From Sediminibacterium sp. UBA657 (GTDB taxonomy: Bacteria; Bacteroidota; Bacteroidia; Chitinophagales; Chitinophagaceae), in the NCBI GenBank assembly GCA_002299885.1, contig DBOB01000016.1:1-64000 (forward strand): a stretch of 64,000 nt of DNA, read 5' to 3'. Below are positions 25,888-33,756 of the stretch, one piece after another. A program made the translations under genes and the position numbers. Under the pieces are notes generated by a model. It was not told the DNA's origin, searched no databases, and saw only the letters and a list, made by a program, of their open reading frames with translations. The stretch's first letter is position 1. Every line of letters begins with the position of its first letter.

Positions 25888-27045
25888 ATGAAATACTTAA
25901 CCCTTGTTTTTTGCGCTATCAGTTTATCTGGATTTGCCCAAAAAATACACTTTAAATCTGTCCTAGTAGATACCCATAATGATGCACCTACGGCATGCAT
26001 CGAAAAGAAAGTAAGTTTTGACCAAGACTTGACTGGGATCAATCATTCGGATTTAAAAAGATTCAAAGAAGGTGGATTGGATTATCAATTGTTTTCCATT
26101 TGGTGCGATGGCGAAAAAGTAAATCCCTACGCATGGGCCATGCGTGAAATGGATACCATAGATGCGGTGGCTGCAAGAAATCCAGATAAAATGGTGGTGG
26201 CTAAAGACTGGAAAACAATTCAAGCTGCATTAAAAGCTGGTAAGATTGTCGCACAATATGGCGTAGAAGGTGGACACATGATAGAAGACGATATCAATAG
26301 ATTGGATACATTTTATAACCGTGGTGTGCGTTATATGACATTGACTTGGAATAATTCGCCATCATGGGCAAGTTCACATACTGCAGAAAATAGTTCAAAA
26401 TACACAGGACAAAAAGGGTTGAATGATTTTGGAAAACAAATCATTCAAAGGATGAATCAATTGGGTATCATCGTGGATATTTCACATGTAGGAGAAAAAA
26501 CATTTTGGGACGCCATCAATACCACTACAAAACCTGTGATTGCATCGCATAGCAATGCTTACAGTATATGCCCAGTTACAAGAAATTTAAAAGACGATCA
26601 AATTAAAGCTGTCGGAAAAAATGGTGGTGTGATATGTTTGAACTTTTTTTCTGGATTTGTAGATAGTAATTTCAGTAAAAAAGATATGGCATTTAGAAAA
26701 GCACATAGTGCAGAAATTGATTCCTTATTGGCTACTGGTATACAAAGAGAATATGCTTTCACCATGATTTCGGATAAATATAAAACAGAGAGCGAAGCCA
26801 TTAAACCAACTATTGAACAATTGATGCAACACTTTGATCATATTGTTAAACTGATTGGGATAGATCATGTGGGCATTGGATCAGACTTTGATGGGATTAA
26901 TTCAGCACCACAAGGATTGAGCACTGTACTAGAATATCCAAATTTCACTAAAGCATTGGTTGCTCGTGGCTATTCAAATAAGGATATTAAAAAAGTATTG
27001 GGTGGAAATTTCTTACGCGTGTATAGAATGAATAACCCTAATTAG
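25888..27045 (+). CDS. Secreted membrane-dipeptidase family (M19) peptidase
   Basis: 385 residues from the ATG at 25888; a TTG 24 bases upstream is possible but adds residues before an otherwise good signal peptide (MKYLTLVFCAISLSGFAQ). The mature part is a TIM-barrel of the renal dipeptidase family: VDTHNDAP supplies the first zinc ligands, YGVEGGHMIEDD the bridging glutamate, DISHVGEKTF and ASHSNAYSICPVTRNL further ligands, and GIDHVGIGSDFDGI the catalytic-site aspartate region. Such enzymes hydrolyse dipeptides, often with broad specificity including D-residues. It is predicted periplasmic. The stop overlaps the stop of the convergent E1 gene by 4 bases. Confidence 0.92.
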   Translation: MKYLTLVFCAISLSGFAQKIHFKSVLVDTHNDAPTACIEKKVSFDQDLTGINHSDLKRFKEGGLDYQLFSIWCDGEKVNPYAWAMREMDTIDAVAARNPDKMVVAKDWKTIQAALKAGKIVAQYGVEGGHMIEDDINRLDTFYNRGVRYMTLTWNNSPSWASSHTAENSSKYTGQKGLNDFGKQIIQRMNQLGIIVDISHVGEKTFWDAINTTTKPVIASHSNAYSICPVTRNLKDDQIKAVGKNGGVICLNFFSGFVDSNFSKKDMAFRKAHSAEIDSLLATGIQREYAFTMISDKYKTESEAIKPTIEQLMQHFDHIVKLIGIDHVGIGSDFDGINSAPQGLSTVLEYPNFTKALVARGYSNKDIKKVLGGNFLRVYRMNNPN

Positions 27046-29033
27046 TAATTCAATAATTTTGCCATCATCTCTTCTAAGCGATCATTGGCCATGTATTGCT
27101 TCTCTAAAGTTTTATTGAATGGGATAGGTGTATCCAAAGATGCACAACGCATAATCGGCGCATCTAAATGCGTAAAGCAATGTTCTGCTACCCATGCACT
27201 AATCTCTCCGCCAATGCCGCCTGTTAAATTGTCTTCGTGCAAGAGCATCAATTTGCCAGTGGCTTTCACCGCCAATTCGATTGCGTTATAGTCCAATGGT
27301 GATAAGGTTCTTAGATCTAGTATATAAATGGATTGATCTGTATGTGCTTGTTGATATGCTTTTGCCCAAAGCACACCCATACCATAGGTGACGATGGTTG
27401 CATCTGTACCTTCTTTAACAATATTTGCTTTACCAATTTCGATTTGATACATGGCATCAGGAATTGCCTCTTCGATACTTCTGTACAAAGCTTTATGTTC
27501 AAAATATAAAATTGGATTCGGTTCTGCTAGTGCAGCAATCAATAATCCTTTTGCATCTGTTGGATTAGATGGATACACCACTTTCAATCCTGGCACATGT
27601 GTGAACCATGCTTCATTTGATTGAGAATGAAAAGGACCTGCACCTACTCCACCGCCTGTTGGCATGCGCACTACCACATCGGCGTTTTGTCCCCAACGGT
27701 AATGCATCTTCGCTAAATTATTGACAATTTGATTGAAGGCGACAGTCACGAAATCTGCAAACTGCATTTCCACCACCGACTTCATGCCTTCCAAACTTAA
27801 ACCCAAGGCAGCACCTACAATTGCACTTTCACAAATAGGTGTATTTCTAATTCTTTGTTTTCCAAATTGATCTACAAATCCCTCTGTGATTTTAAATGCC
27901 CCACCATACTCTGCAATATCCTGTCCCATGATAATCATCTCTGGATATTTTTCCATTGATTGTCTCAATGCATCACTGATCGCTTCTATAAATCTTTTAT
28001 TCGTTTTTTGTGTAGGCTCTACTAAGCTAAAATCTGGAATTGTAGTTTCAGGAACTGGCGCAAACACATCTACTAATTCATCTGCGATTGAAGGCTCAAA
28101 TGTTTCAGGCTCCATGGCTATTCTTAATTCCGCTTCCATTTGATCTTTAAATCGGTTACGGATATCTGCTACTTGCATTTCTGTCAATACATTTTCTTGC
28201 ACTAAAAATTGCTCGTAATTTTTAATCGGATCCTTCAATGACCAGGTCTCCATCAAATGCTTTGGTACATATTTTACACCACTTGCTTCCTCGTGCCCAC
28301 GCATTCTGAATGTATCACATTCAATCAAATAAGGTTTCTGTTGATTAATACAATAGTCGCGAACACCTTTCACGGTTTGATACACTTCCAAAATATTATT
28401 ACCATCAATACGAATGCCTTCCATCCCGTAGCCCTTAGCGCGGTCTACTAAATGATCACATTTATATTGTTCATTTGTTGGAGTACTTAAACCATACCCA
28501 TTGTTTTCGATAATAAAAATAACCGGCAAATCCCATACAGCAGCCACGTTCAAGGCTTCGTGAAAATCACCTTCACTTGTTCCTCCATCTCCAGTGAATG
28601 CCATGCTTGCTTTTAATTGACCTCTTTGTTGATAGGCTAATGCAACACCATCCGCTATTGCTAATTGGGGCCCTAAATGTGATATCATACCACATACATG
28701 ATGGGCTTTACTACCAAAATGAAAACTTCTTTCTCTTGCTTTACTATAACTACTTCTGTCGCCTTGCCATTGCTTGAACAAATCTGTCAAAGGCATTTTG
28801 CGTGAAGTGAATACACCTAAATTTCGGTGCAAAGGCATAATCCATTCGGTTGGATCCATCGCTAATGTAGCGCCCACTGCAATCGCCTCTTGGCCAATGC
28901 CACTGAACCATTTGCTGATTTTTCCTTGCCTAAGTAAGACCAACATTTTCTCCTCAATCATTCTTGGCCATAAAATGGACTCGTATAAATGAATCAACTC
29001 CTCGTTACTTAGACTACCGCGTTTATATTCCAT
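27042..29033 (-). CDS. Fused alpha-beta 2-oxoacid dehydrogenase E1 component
   Basis: 663 residues combining both E1 subunits. The alpha half (about 10-310) has the thiamine diphosphate motif beginning GDGGTSEGDFHEALN and ending IIENN, and FRMRGHEEASG of the phosphorylation-loop region. The beta half (about 345-663) has MGQDIAEYGGAFKITEG, TPICESAIVG, MQFADFVTVAFNQI, and LHEDNLTGGIGGEI. It decarboxylates a 2-oxoacid and reductively acylates the lipoyl group of an E2. Substrate may be pyruvate or branched-chain oxoacids; the fused form is common in Bacteroidota and usually labelled branched-chain or generic E1. The start ATG overlaps the stop of the upstream YccA gene as TAATG, so translation is probably coupled. 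Confidence 0.92.
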   Translation of the reverse strand: MEYKRGSLSNEELIHLYESILWPRMIEEKMLVLLRQGKISKWFSGIGQEAIAVGATLAMDPTEWIMPLHRNLGVFTSRKMPLTDLFKQWQGDRSSYSKARERSFHFGSKAHHVCGMISHLGPQLAIADGVALAYQQRGQLKASMAFTGDGGTSEGDFHEALNVAAVWDLPVIFIIENNGYGLSTPTNEQYKCDHLVDRAKGYGMEGIRIDGNNILEVYQTVKGVRDYCINQQKPYLIECDTFRMRGHEEASGVKYVPKHLMETWSLKDPIKNYEQFLVQENVLTEMQVADIRNRFKDQMEAELRIAMEPETFEPSIADELVDVFAPVPETTIPDFSLVEPTQKTNKRFIEAISDALRQSMEKYPEMIIMGQDIAEYGGAFKITEGFVDQFGKQRIRNTPICESAIVGAALGLSLEGMKSVVEMQFADFVTVAFNQIVNNLAKMHYRWGQNADVVVRMPTGGGVGAGPFHSQSNEAWFTHVPGLKVVYPSNPTDAKGLLIAALAEPNPILYFEHKALYRSIEEAIPDAMYQIEIGKANIVKEGTDATIVTYGMGVLWAKAYQQAHTDQSIYILDLRTLSPLDYNAIELAVKATGKLMLLHEDNLTGGIGGEISAWVAEHCFTHLDAPIMRCASLDTPIPFNKTLEKQYMANDRLEEMMAKLLNY

Positions 29034-29800
29034 TAGTCTTTAGAATTCAACTTGCTCAATAATTTCAAAATTTCTAAATACAACCAAACTAAGGTCACTA
29101 GTAAACCAAATGCACCATACCATTCCATGTATTTTGGCGCACCCATCTCTGCCGCTTTTTCGATCGAATCAAAATCTAATAATAAATTCAATGCAGCAAT
29201 ACCCACAATGAATAAGCTAATGCCAATACTCAGTGGAGAACTATCAAAAGCAAAACCCATTTCAAAACCAAACATGCCTGCAATCCATACAATCAAATAA
29301 AATAAACCAATGCCCATAGTGGCAGACATAATAATGGATCTTAATTTATTTGTAACAGTAATGATTCTGAAATTATACAAGAAGAACATGGCTACTGCCA
29401 CACCTAATGTTAAACCTACTGCATGTAAAATGATATTTGGATAACTATTAGCAAACATAGCATTGAAAAATGCACTAATTCCACCAATAAATAATCCTTC
29501 TAAAATACCATATGCGGGTGTGATATATCCAGCCCATTGTGGCTTAAACATAACCACCAATGCTAAAACAAAACCACCAATTGCACCTGCAATCATTAAA
29601 GTAGTTGCCGTATTGGTATTGCCTTCTGCATAGACGTTCCAAACGTACATTGCCGAAGCCATCACCATTAGTAATAAGAAACCAAATTTGTTAATTGTAC
29701 CGCGAACACTCATTACGCCAAATGCATTGGCATTTTTATGTAATGACTTGTCAAATATTTTTTCTGTTAAGGTTGGATTACCTGTTTTAAATGCTGACAT
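29033..29800 (-). CDS. Bax inhibitor-1/YccA-family membrane protein
   Basis: 255 residues with seven hydrophobic segments from about residue 33 to 250 and a short cytoplasmic N-terminus (NPTLTEKIFDKSL). Family marks include ITPAYGILEGLFIGGISAFFNAMF in the middle (split TM3-TM4), MFFLYNFRIITVTNKLR and the C-terminal LLDFDSIEKAAEMGAPKYMEWYGAFGLLVTLVWLYLEIL, with the acidic pair of the TMBIM family. Related proteins act as pH-sensitive calcium leak channels or modulate membrane proteases; here the role is not established. It sits between a polysaccharide deacetylase and the fused E1 gene, which it overlaps by one base. No functional link to E1 is known to me. Confidence 0.92.
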   Translation of the reverse strand: MSAFKTGNPTLTEKIFDKSLHKNANAFGVMSVRGTINKFGFLLLMVMASAMYVWNVYAEGNTNTATTLMIAGAIGGFVLALVVMFKPQWAGYITPAYGILEGLFIGGISAFFNAMFANSYPNIILHAVGLTLGVAVAMFFLYNFRIITVTNKLRSIIMSATMGIGLFYLIVWIAGMFGFEMGFAFDSSPLSIGISLFIVGIAALNLLLDFDSIEKAAEMGAPKYMEWYGAFGLLVTLVWLYLEILKLLSKLNSKD

Positions 29801-29871
29801 AATTTTAAATTTTTGCTACTATAAAAATACAAAATTGCAACGAAACGCCACCTATATTAATTGTTAATCCT

Positions 29872-30684
29872 TTATTTTTTCAGTCCAGGATACGCATCTA
29901 AACGAGCAAATTGGTATTGATTGCCAGATTTAAGCAATTGAATGAATTCAAGCAGCTGCGCAGAGTCTGCTTCGTTTCTAAACATATGGTCGTGCATTAA
30001 AACCACTAAATGGTTCTTTGTTTTATTGGCTTTATGGGCAAACATACTATCTACCATCTTGGCCATAAAAGCTGCAGATTGGATTGGACGTCCCTTTTTA
30101 GTATAATTCCATTCTATGTCCCATCCTACGACATTGAAACCAGCACTATCTAATTTATGAAGTAAAGGACGAACCATTTTACTAGAGAATTGAATACTGT
30201 CGGTCCTCCATCCATTGTTACCGGGTAATCGAACGATATTATTTGTTGTTTTTAACACATCGGCTGCCTGTTTAAAATCAGCTAAAGCCGAATCTGGTTG
30301 ATTGTAAAACTGTACATATTTTCCATAAGTATGAGAGAAACTATGGTTGCTCAATAAAAATAAATCGGGGCGACTTAGTATACGATTGTATAAATTCTTA
30401 CCCCAATTTGACCTCGATTGGTGTAATCCAATTTGAAAAAAAGTTGCTTGTACATTCTCATTTTCACAAATAGAAATACAAGCCGAAGTGCCAAACAAAG
30501 GGCCGTCATCAAAACTAAGGTATAGGTACTTGCTCGTGCTATCCAATGGACTTTGAGTGAGCTGCTGTTCCTGCGCAATTGGTTGCTTAATAGGTTGTTC
30601 TGTCTGTCTTGCATCTGGCTCAATAGCACTGAACCAAAGGATCAAACATTGGCTAATCAGGTAAAAAAGGGACCAAATGGACAT
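29872..30684 (-). CDS. Polysaccharide deacetylase (NodB-homology, CE4)
   Basis: 270 residues. The first ~20 residues form a signal peptide or membrane anchor (MSIWSLFYLISQCLILWFSA), followed by a Gln-rich linker (about 27-48). The NodB domain shows all five motifs: SFDDGP with D59/D60, NHSFSH with H114 and H118, RLPGNNGWR, VGWDIEW and LMHDH with H231. It removes N-acetyl groups from an amino sugar polymer such as peptidoglycan or an exopolysaccharide, in the periplasm. Start at 30684 follows a -7 element at 30706-30713. The substrate is not decidable from sequence. Confidence 0.9.
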   Translation of the reverse strand: MSIWSLFYLISQCLILWFSAIEPDARQTEQPIKQPIAQEQQLTQSPLDSTSKYLYLSFDDGPLFGTSACISICENENVQATFFQIGLHQSRSNWGKNLYNRILSRPDLFLLSNHSFSHTYGKYVQFYNQPDSALADFKQAADVLKTTNNIVRLPGNNGWRTDSIQFSSKMVRPLLHKLDSAGFNVVGWDIEWNYTKKGRPIQSAAFMAKMVDSMFAHKANKTKNHLVVLMHDHMFRNEADSAQLLEFIQLLKSGNQYQFARLDAYPGLKK

Positions 30685-30705
30685 AAAACATTGCTATTGA
30701 AGGCG

Positions 30706-30713
30706 CAAACTTA
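30706..30713 (-). promoter_or_regulatory. Putative -7 element TAAGTTTG for the deacetylase
   Basis: Minus-strand TAAGTTTG matches TAnnTTTG, 22 bases before the ATG at 30684. It may drive deacetylase, YccA-like and E1 genes together. Confidence 0.5.
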
Positions 30714-30767
30714 AACAAGAAATTAGAATAATTCGATAAAAGATGTGGTTTTAGAGGCGATGCATTG

Positions 30768-30775
30768 TAACTTTG
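30768..30775 (+). promoter_or_regulatory. Putative -7 element TAACTTTG for korA
   Basis: Matches TAnnTTTG; transcription would begin near 30782. It lies downstream of the GTG at 30745 that opens the longest frame, so it favours the ATG at 30793 (or 30787). Confidence 0.55.
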
Positions 30776-30792
30776 TTATCCAATTGATGCAT

Positions 30793-32637
30793 ATGCAAGA
30801 AGAAGTTGTTTTACAAGATGTCGTGATCAAATTTGCTGGTGATAGTGGAGACGGAATGCAGTTAACCGGCCAGCAATTTACCAATAATACCGCCTTACTA
30901 GGAATTGATTTAGCAACATTTCCAGATTTTCCTGCGGAAATTAGAGCCCCTATCGGTACCCTTCCAGGCGTGAGTGGATTCCAAATTCATTTTAGTTCTA
31001 ATCCAGTATATACACCAGGTGATACCTGTGACGTGTTGGTGGCGATGAATGCCGCGGCTTTAAAAGTGAATTTGAAAGGCTTAAAAAAAGGCGGAAAAAT
31101 TATTGCAAACTTAGAAGGATTCGATGCAAAAAATTTAAGACTTGCAGCTTATCCAGAAGGCATTAATCCTTTGGAGGATGGTAGTTTAGATGGTTATGAA
31201 TTAACCAAAGTGGATATTACAAAATTGACAAGAGAAGCGTTAAAGTCCAATACAGAATTAGGTACTAAAGAACGTGACCGTGCAAAGAACATGTTTGTAC
31301 TTGGTTTAATTTATTGGTTGTACAATAGAAACTTAGACAACACCATTGATTTCTTAGAAGAGAAATTTGGTAAAAAAGAAAATATTTTAAAGAGCAATAT
31401 TGATGTATTGAAAGCAGGTTACTACTATGGTGAAACTGCTGAATTATTCAACGCAAGATATAAAGTAGAAAAATCAAAGATGGAACCAGGTACTTACAGA
31501 AGTATCATGGGGAATCAAGCATTGTCAATGGGTTTAATTGCAGCATCACAAAAAAGTGGCCTGCCTCTATTCCTTGGATCTTATCCAATCACACCAGCTT
31601 CTGACATCTTACACGAATTGAGTAAGTACAAAAATTTTGGTATCAAAACTTTCCAAGCAGAAGATGAAATCGCAGGAATTACTGCTGCCATTGGCGCAAG
31701 CTATGGTGGTTCGATTGGATTAACGACCACGTCTGGGCCAGGTATGGCATTAAAAACAGAAGCAATTGGTTTAGCAACAATGCTAGAGATTCCATTGTTG
31801 ATTATCAATATTCAAAGAGGTGGTCCATCAACAGGCTTACCAACAAAAACAGAGCAAAGTGATTTGATGCAAGCCTACTATGGTCGTAACGGAGAAGCAC
31901 CGATTCCTGTGTTAGCTGCATCTACCCCAAGCGACTGTTTCTTTATGGCTTTTGAAGCAGTGAAAATTGCTTTACAACATATGACACCGGTGATTCTTTT
32001 AAGTGATGGATATATTGCCAATGGTGCAGAGCCATGGAAATTTCCTGCTGCTGCCGACTTGCCTGCGATTGAAGTAAAATTCAAAACAAGCTTAGCAGAA
32101 GGTGAAGAAAAATTCTTGCCCTATAAAAGAGATGAAAAATTAGCAAGACCTTGGGCAATCCCAGGTACTGCTGGACTAGAACACCGTATTGGTGGGATCG
32201 AAAAGCAACACGAAACTGGTAATGTAAGCTATGACCCAGAGAACCATGAATTCATGGTGAAAATGAGACAGGCTAAGGTTGATAAAATTGCAGATTACAT
32301 TCCATTGCAAACAATAGATAGTGGTGCAAACAAAGGAAAAGTATTGGTACTTGGATGGGGATCTACATATGGTACCATCAAGAGTGCTGTATTGCAATTA
32401 CAAAGTCAAGGAAAGTCTGTAAGTCACGCACATATTAAGTATATGCGCCCTTTCCCAAAAAACTTAGGCGAAATTTTAGCCGGGTTTGAAACCATTTTAA
32501 TTCCAGAAATTAACAATGGCCAATTGATTAAAATTATCAGAGACCAATATTTAGTGGATGCAAAAGCCTATAATAAAATCATGGGTATTCCAATTACAAA
32601 ACTAGAATTGGTGACCGCGATTGAATCTTACTTATAA
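30793..32637 (+). CDS. korA: 2-oxoacid:acceptor oxidoreductase, fused gamma-alpha subunit (KorA)
   Basis: 614 residues from the ATG at 30793 (MQEEVVLQDVVIKF). The N-terminal gamma-type domain (about 8-185) holds VIKFAGDSGDGMQLTGQQF and DVLVAMNAAALK; the alpha part follows with GNQALSMGLIAASQKSGLPLF, YPITPASDILHEL, QAEDEIAGITAAIGASYGG and TTSGPGMALK. These subunits bind part of the active site for ferredoxin-linked oxidation of 2-oxoglutarate or pyruvate to acyl-CoA. Catalysis needs a beta subunit carrying thiamine diphosphate and an iron-sulfur cluster, which normally sits directly downstream. Here a terminator and the opposite-strand nth gene follow, so korB must be elsewhere or absent. Substrate (2-oxoglutarate favoured) is inferred. 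Confidence 0.92.
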   Translation: MQEEVVLQDVVIKFAGDSGDGMQLTGQQFTNNTALLGIDLATFPDFPAEIRAPIGTLPGVSGFQIHFSSNPVYTPGDTCDVLVAMNAAALKVNLKGLKKGGKIIANLEGFDAKNLRLAAYPEGINPLEDGSLDGYELTKVDITKLTREALKSNTELGTKERDRAKNMFVLGLIYWLYNRNLDNTIDFLEEKFGKKENILKSNIDVLKAGYYYGETAELFNARYKVEKSKMEPGTYRSIMGNQALSMGLIAASQKSGLPLFLGSYPITPASDILHELSKYKNFGIKTFQAEDEIAGITAAIGASYGGSIGLTTTSGPGMALKTEAIGLATMLEIPLLIINIQRGGPSTGLPTKTEQSDLMQAYYGRNGEAPIPVLAASTPSDCFFMAFEAVKIALQHMTPVILLSDGYIANGAEPWKFPAAADLPAIEVKFKTSLAEGEEKFLPYKRDEKLARPWAIPGTAGLEHRIGGIEKQHETGNVSYDPENHEFMVKMRQAKVDKIADYIPLQTIDSGANKGKVLVLGWGSTYGTIKSAVLQLQSQGKSVSHAHIKYMRPFPKNLGEILAGFETILIPEINNGQLIKIIRDQYLVDAKAYNKIMGIPITKLELVTAIESYL

Positions 32638-32640
32638 TAA

Positions 32641-32668
32641 AAAGCGCCTCAATTTTTTGAGGCGCTTT
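32641..32668. terminator. Bidirectional terminator between korA and nth
   Basis: Stem AAAGCGCCTCAA (32641-32652) with TTGAGGCGCTTT (32657-32668), loop TTTT, A and T runs on the flanks. It covers the last six codons and the stop of nth, so part of the hairpin is also coding sequence. Confidence 0.88.
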
Positions 32669-33311
32669 TTTTATTTTCTTTTTCATAGTATTTACAAAAC
32701 TCCGTGATACCACAAGTGTCGCATTTTGGGCTTCGCGCCAAACAAGTGTAACGTCCGTGTAAGATCAACCAATGGTGCGCTTTATGTACTAAAACAGCAG
32801 GTATATTTTTAATTAAATCTTTCTCTACGGCGAGTGGTGTTTTTGAAGTCATCGGCACTAATCCAACTCTTCTACTCACCCTAAACACATGGGTATCCAC
32901 CGCCATATTAGGTTGTTGATCAATCACACTAGTAATGACATTGGCAGTCTTACGGCCCACGCCTGGTAATTTTACTAAATCCTCTATCGTCATGGGCACT
33001 TCTCCATTGAAAACATCCATCAATAATTGACTCATGCCAATGAGGTGTTTTGTTTTATTGTTGGGATAGGAAATGCTTCGGACCAAAGGGAATAAATCGT
33101 CAAAGCTCGCTTTGGACATGGATGCAGGATCCGGATATTTTTTAAAAATACCTGGCGTAGTTAAGTTCACTCGCTTGTCGGTGCATTGCGCAGAAAGTAT
33201 AACAGCCACCAATAATTGGAATGGGTTGTCGTAAGTCAGTTCTGTTTCTGCGATAGGTACATTTGCTAAAAAATAATCAATGACCCCCTGATAACGTACT
33301 TGTTTTTTCAT
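32649..33311 (-). CDS. nth: Endonuclease III
   Basis: 220 residues, usual length for this bifunctional DNA glycosylase/AP lyase that removes oxidised pyrimidines. The helix-hairpin-helix LPGVGRKTANVI holds the catalytic lysine K121, and the catalytic aspartate is D139 in AVDTHVFRVSRRVG, almost the same numbering as E. coli. The [4Fe-4S] loop is complete: C190-x6-C197-x2-C200-x5-C206. It follows divIC by 12 bases in one transcript. The final residues KKSASKN are encoded inside the terminator hairpin shared with korA. Confidence 0.96.
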   Translation of the reverse strand: MKKQVRYQGVIDYFLANVPIAETELTYDNPFQLLVAVILSAQCTDKRVNLTTPGIFKKYPDPASMSKASFDDLFPLVRSISYPNNKTKHLIGMSQLLMDVFNGEVPMTIEDLVKLPGVGRKTANVITSVIDQQPNMAVDTHVFRVSRRVGLVPMTSKTPLAVEKDLIKNIPAVLVHKAHHWLILHGRYTCLARSPKCDTCGITEFCKYYEKENKKSASKN

Positions 33312-33323
33312 GCAAAGGGATAC

Positions 33324-33647
33324 TTATTTTTTCTGCCCTGCCTTGGTCGCAAAAGTGTCTTCAAATAAATATACTTCCTCACCTTCTCTTCTTAAGAGGT
33401 AGCGCTCTCTTGCATATTTTTCGACTGCACCTGGATTACTTTGTAAATTATTCAACTGTTCTTGCGTAGTGGAGATTTCTTTTTCATAGTATCCTTTAGC
33501 TTGCTCTAATTTTTCCAATTCAGCCGCTCGGTCTCTTTGTAAGAAAAAATTGCGTTGGTCAAAAAATAGCATCCATAATACAAAAGCCAAGCAGGCAACA
33601 AAATAACGATTGGCTATAAATGGAATGATTTTTTTGATTAATTGCAT
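33324..33647 (-). CDS. DivIC/FtsB-like septum formation initiator
   Basis: 107 residues with a short cytoplasmic N-terminus, one membrane span (about 14-31, RYFVACLAFVLWMLFF), and a periplasmic coiled coil (about 35-75, RDRAAELEKLEQAKGYYEKEI in register) ending in the conserved YARERYLLRREGEEVYLFED. This is the FtsB/DivIC topology; such proteins join FtsL and FtsQ to recruit and activate the septal synthase. The pairing with nth is by position only. In many genomes ftsB lies next to enolase, and here eno is the next gene upstream on the same strand, separated by a probable terminator, which strengthens the call. Confidence 0.88.
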   Translation of the reverse strand: MQLIKKIIPFIANRYFVACLAFVLWMLFFDQRNFFLQRDRAAELEKLEQAKGYYEKEISTTQEQLNNLQSNPGAVEKYARERYLLRREGEEVYLFEDTFATKAGQKK

Positions 33648-33705
33648 AAAAAAAGATTACCCTAAAATTAGTATAGTTATTAGAATGCGCCAATAAATAT
33701 TGTAC

Positions 33706-33733
33706 AAAAAAAGAGCCCCAATAGTGGAGCTCC
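33706..33733 (-). terminator. Probable terminator after eno
   Basis: On the minus strand GAGC-x-CCA pairs with TGG-x-GCTC around a 4-base loop with one mismatch, and is followed by a run of seven T. It separates eno from the divIC-nth pair. Confidence 0.65.
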
Positions 33734-33756
33734 TTTCTATATCAATCTATGTTGAA

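Noticed and set aside
30745..30792. GTG start for korA at 30745
   Set aside because: A perfect TAACTTTG element at 30768-30775 lies inside the extra segment, and the added residues have no family match.
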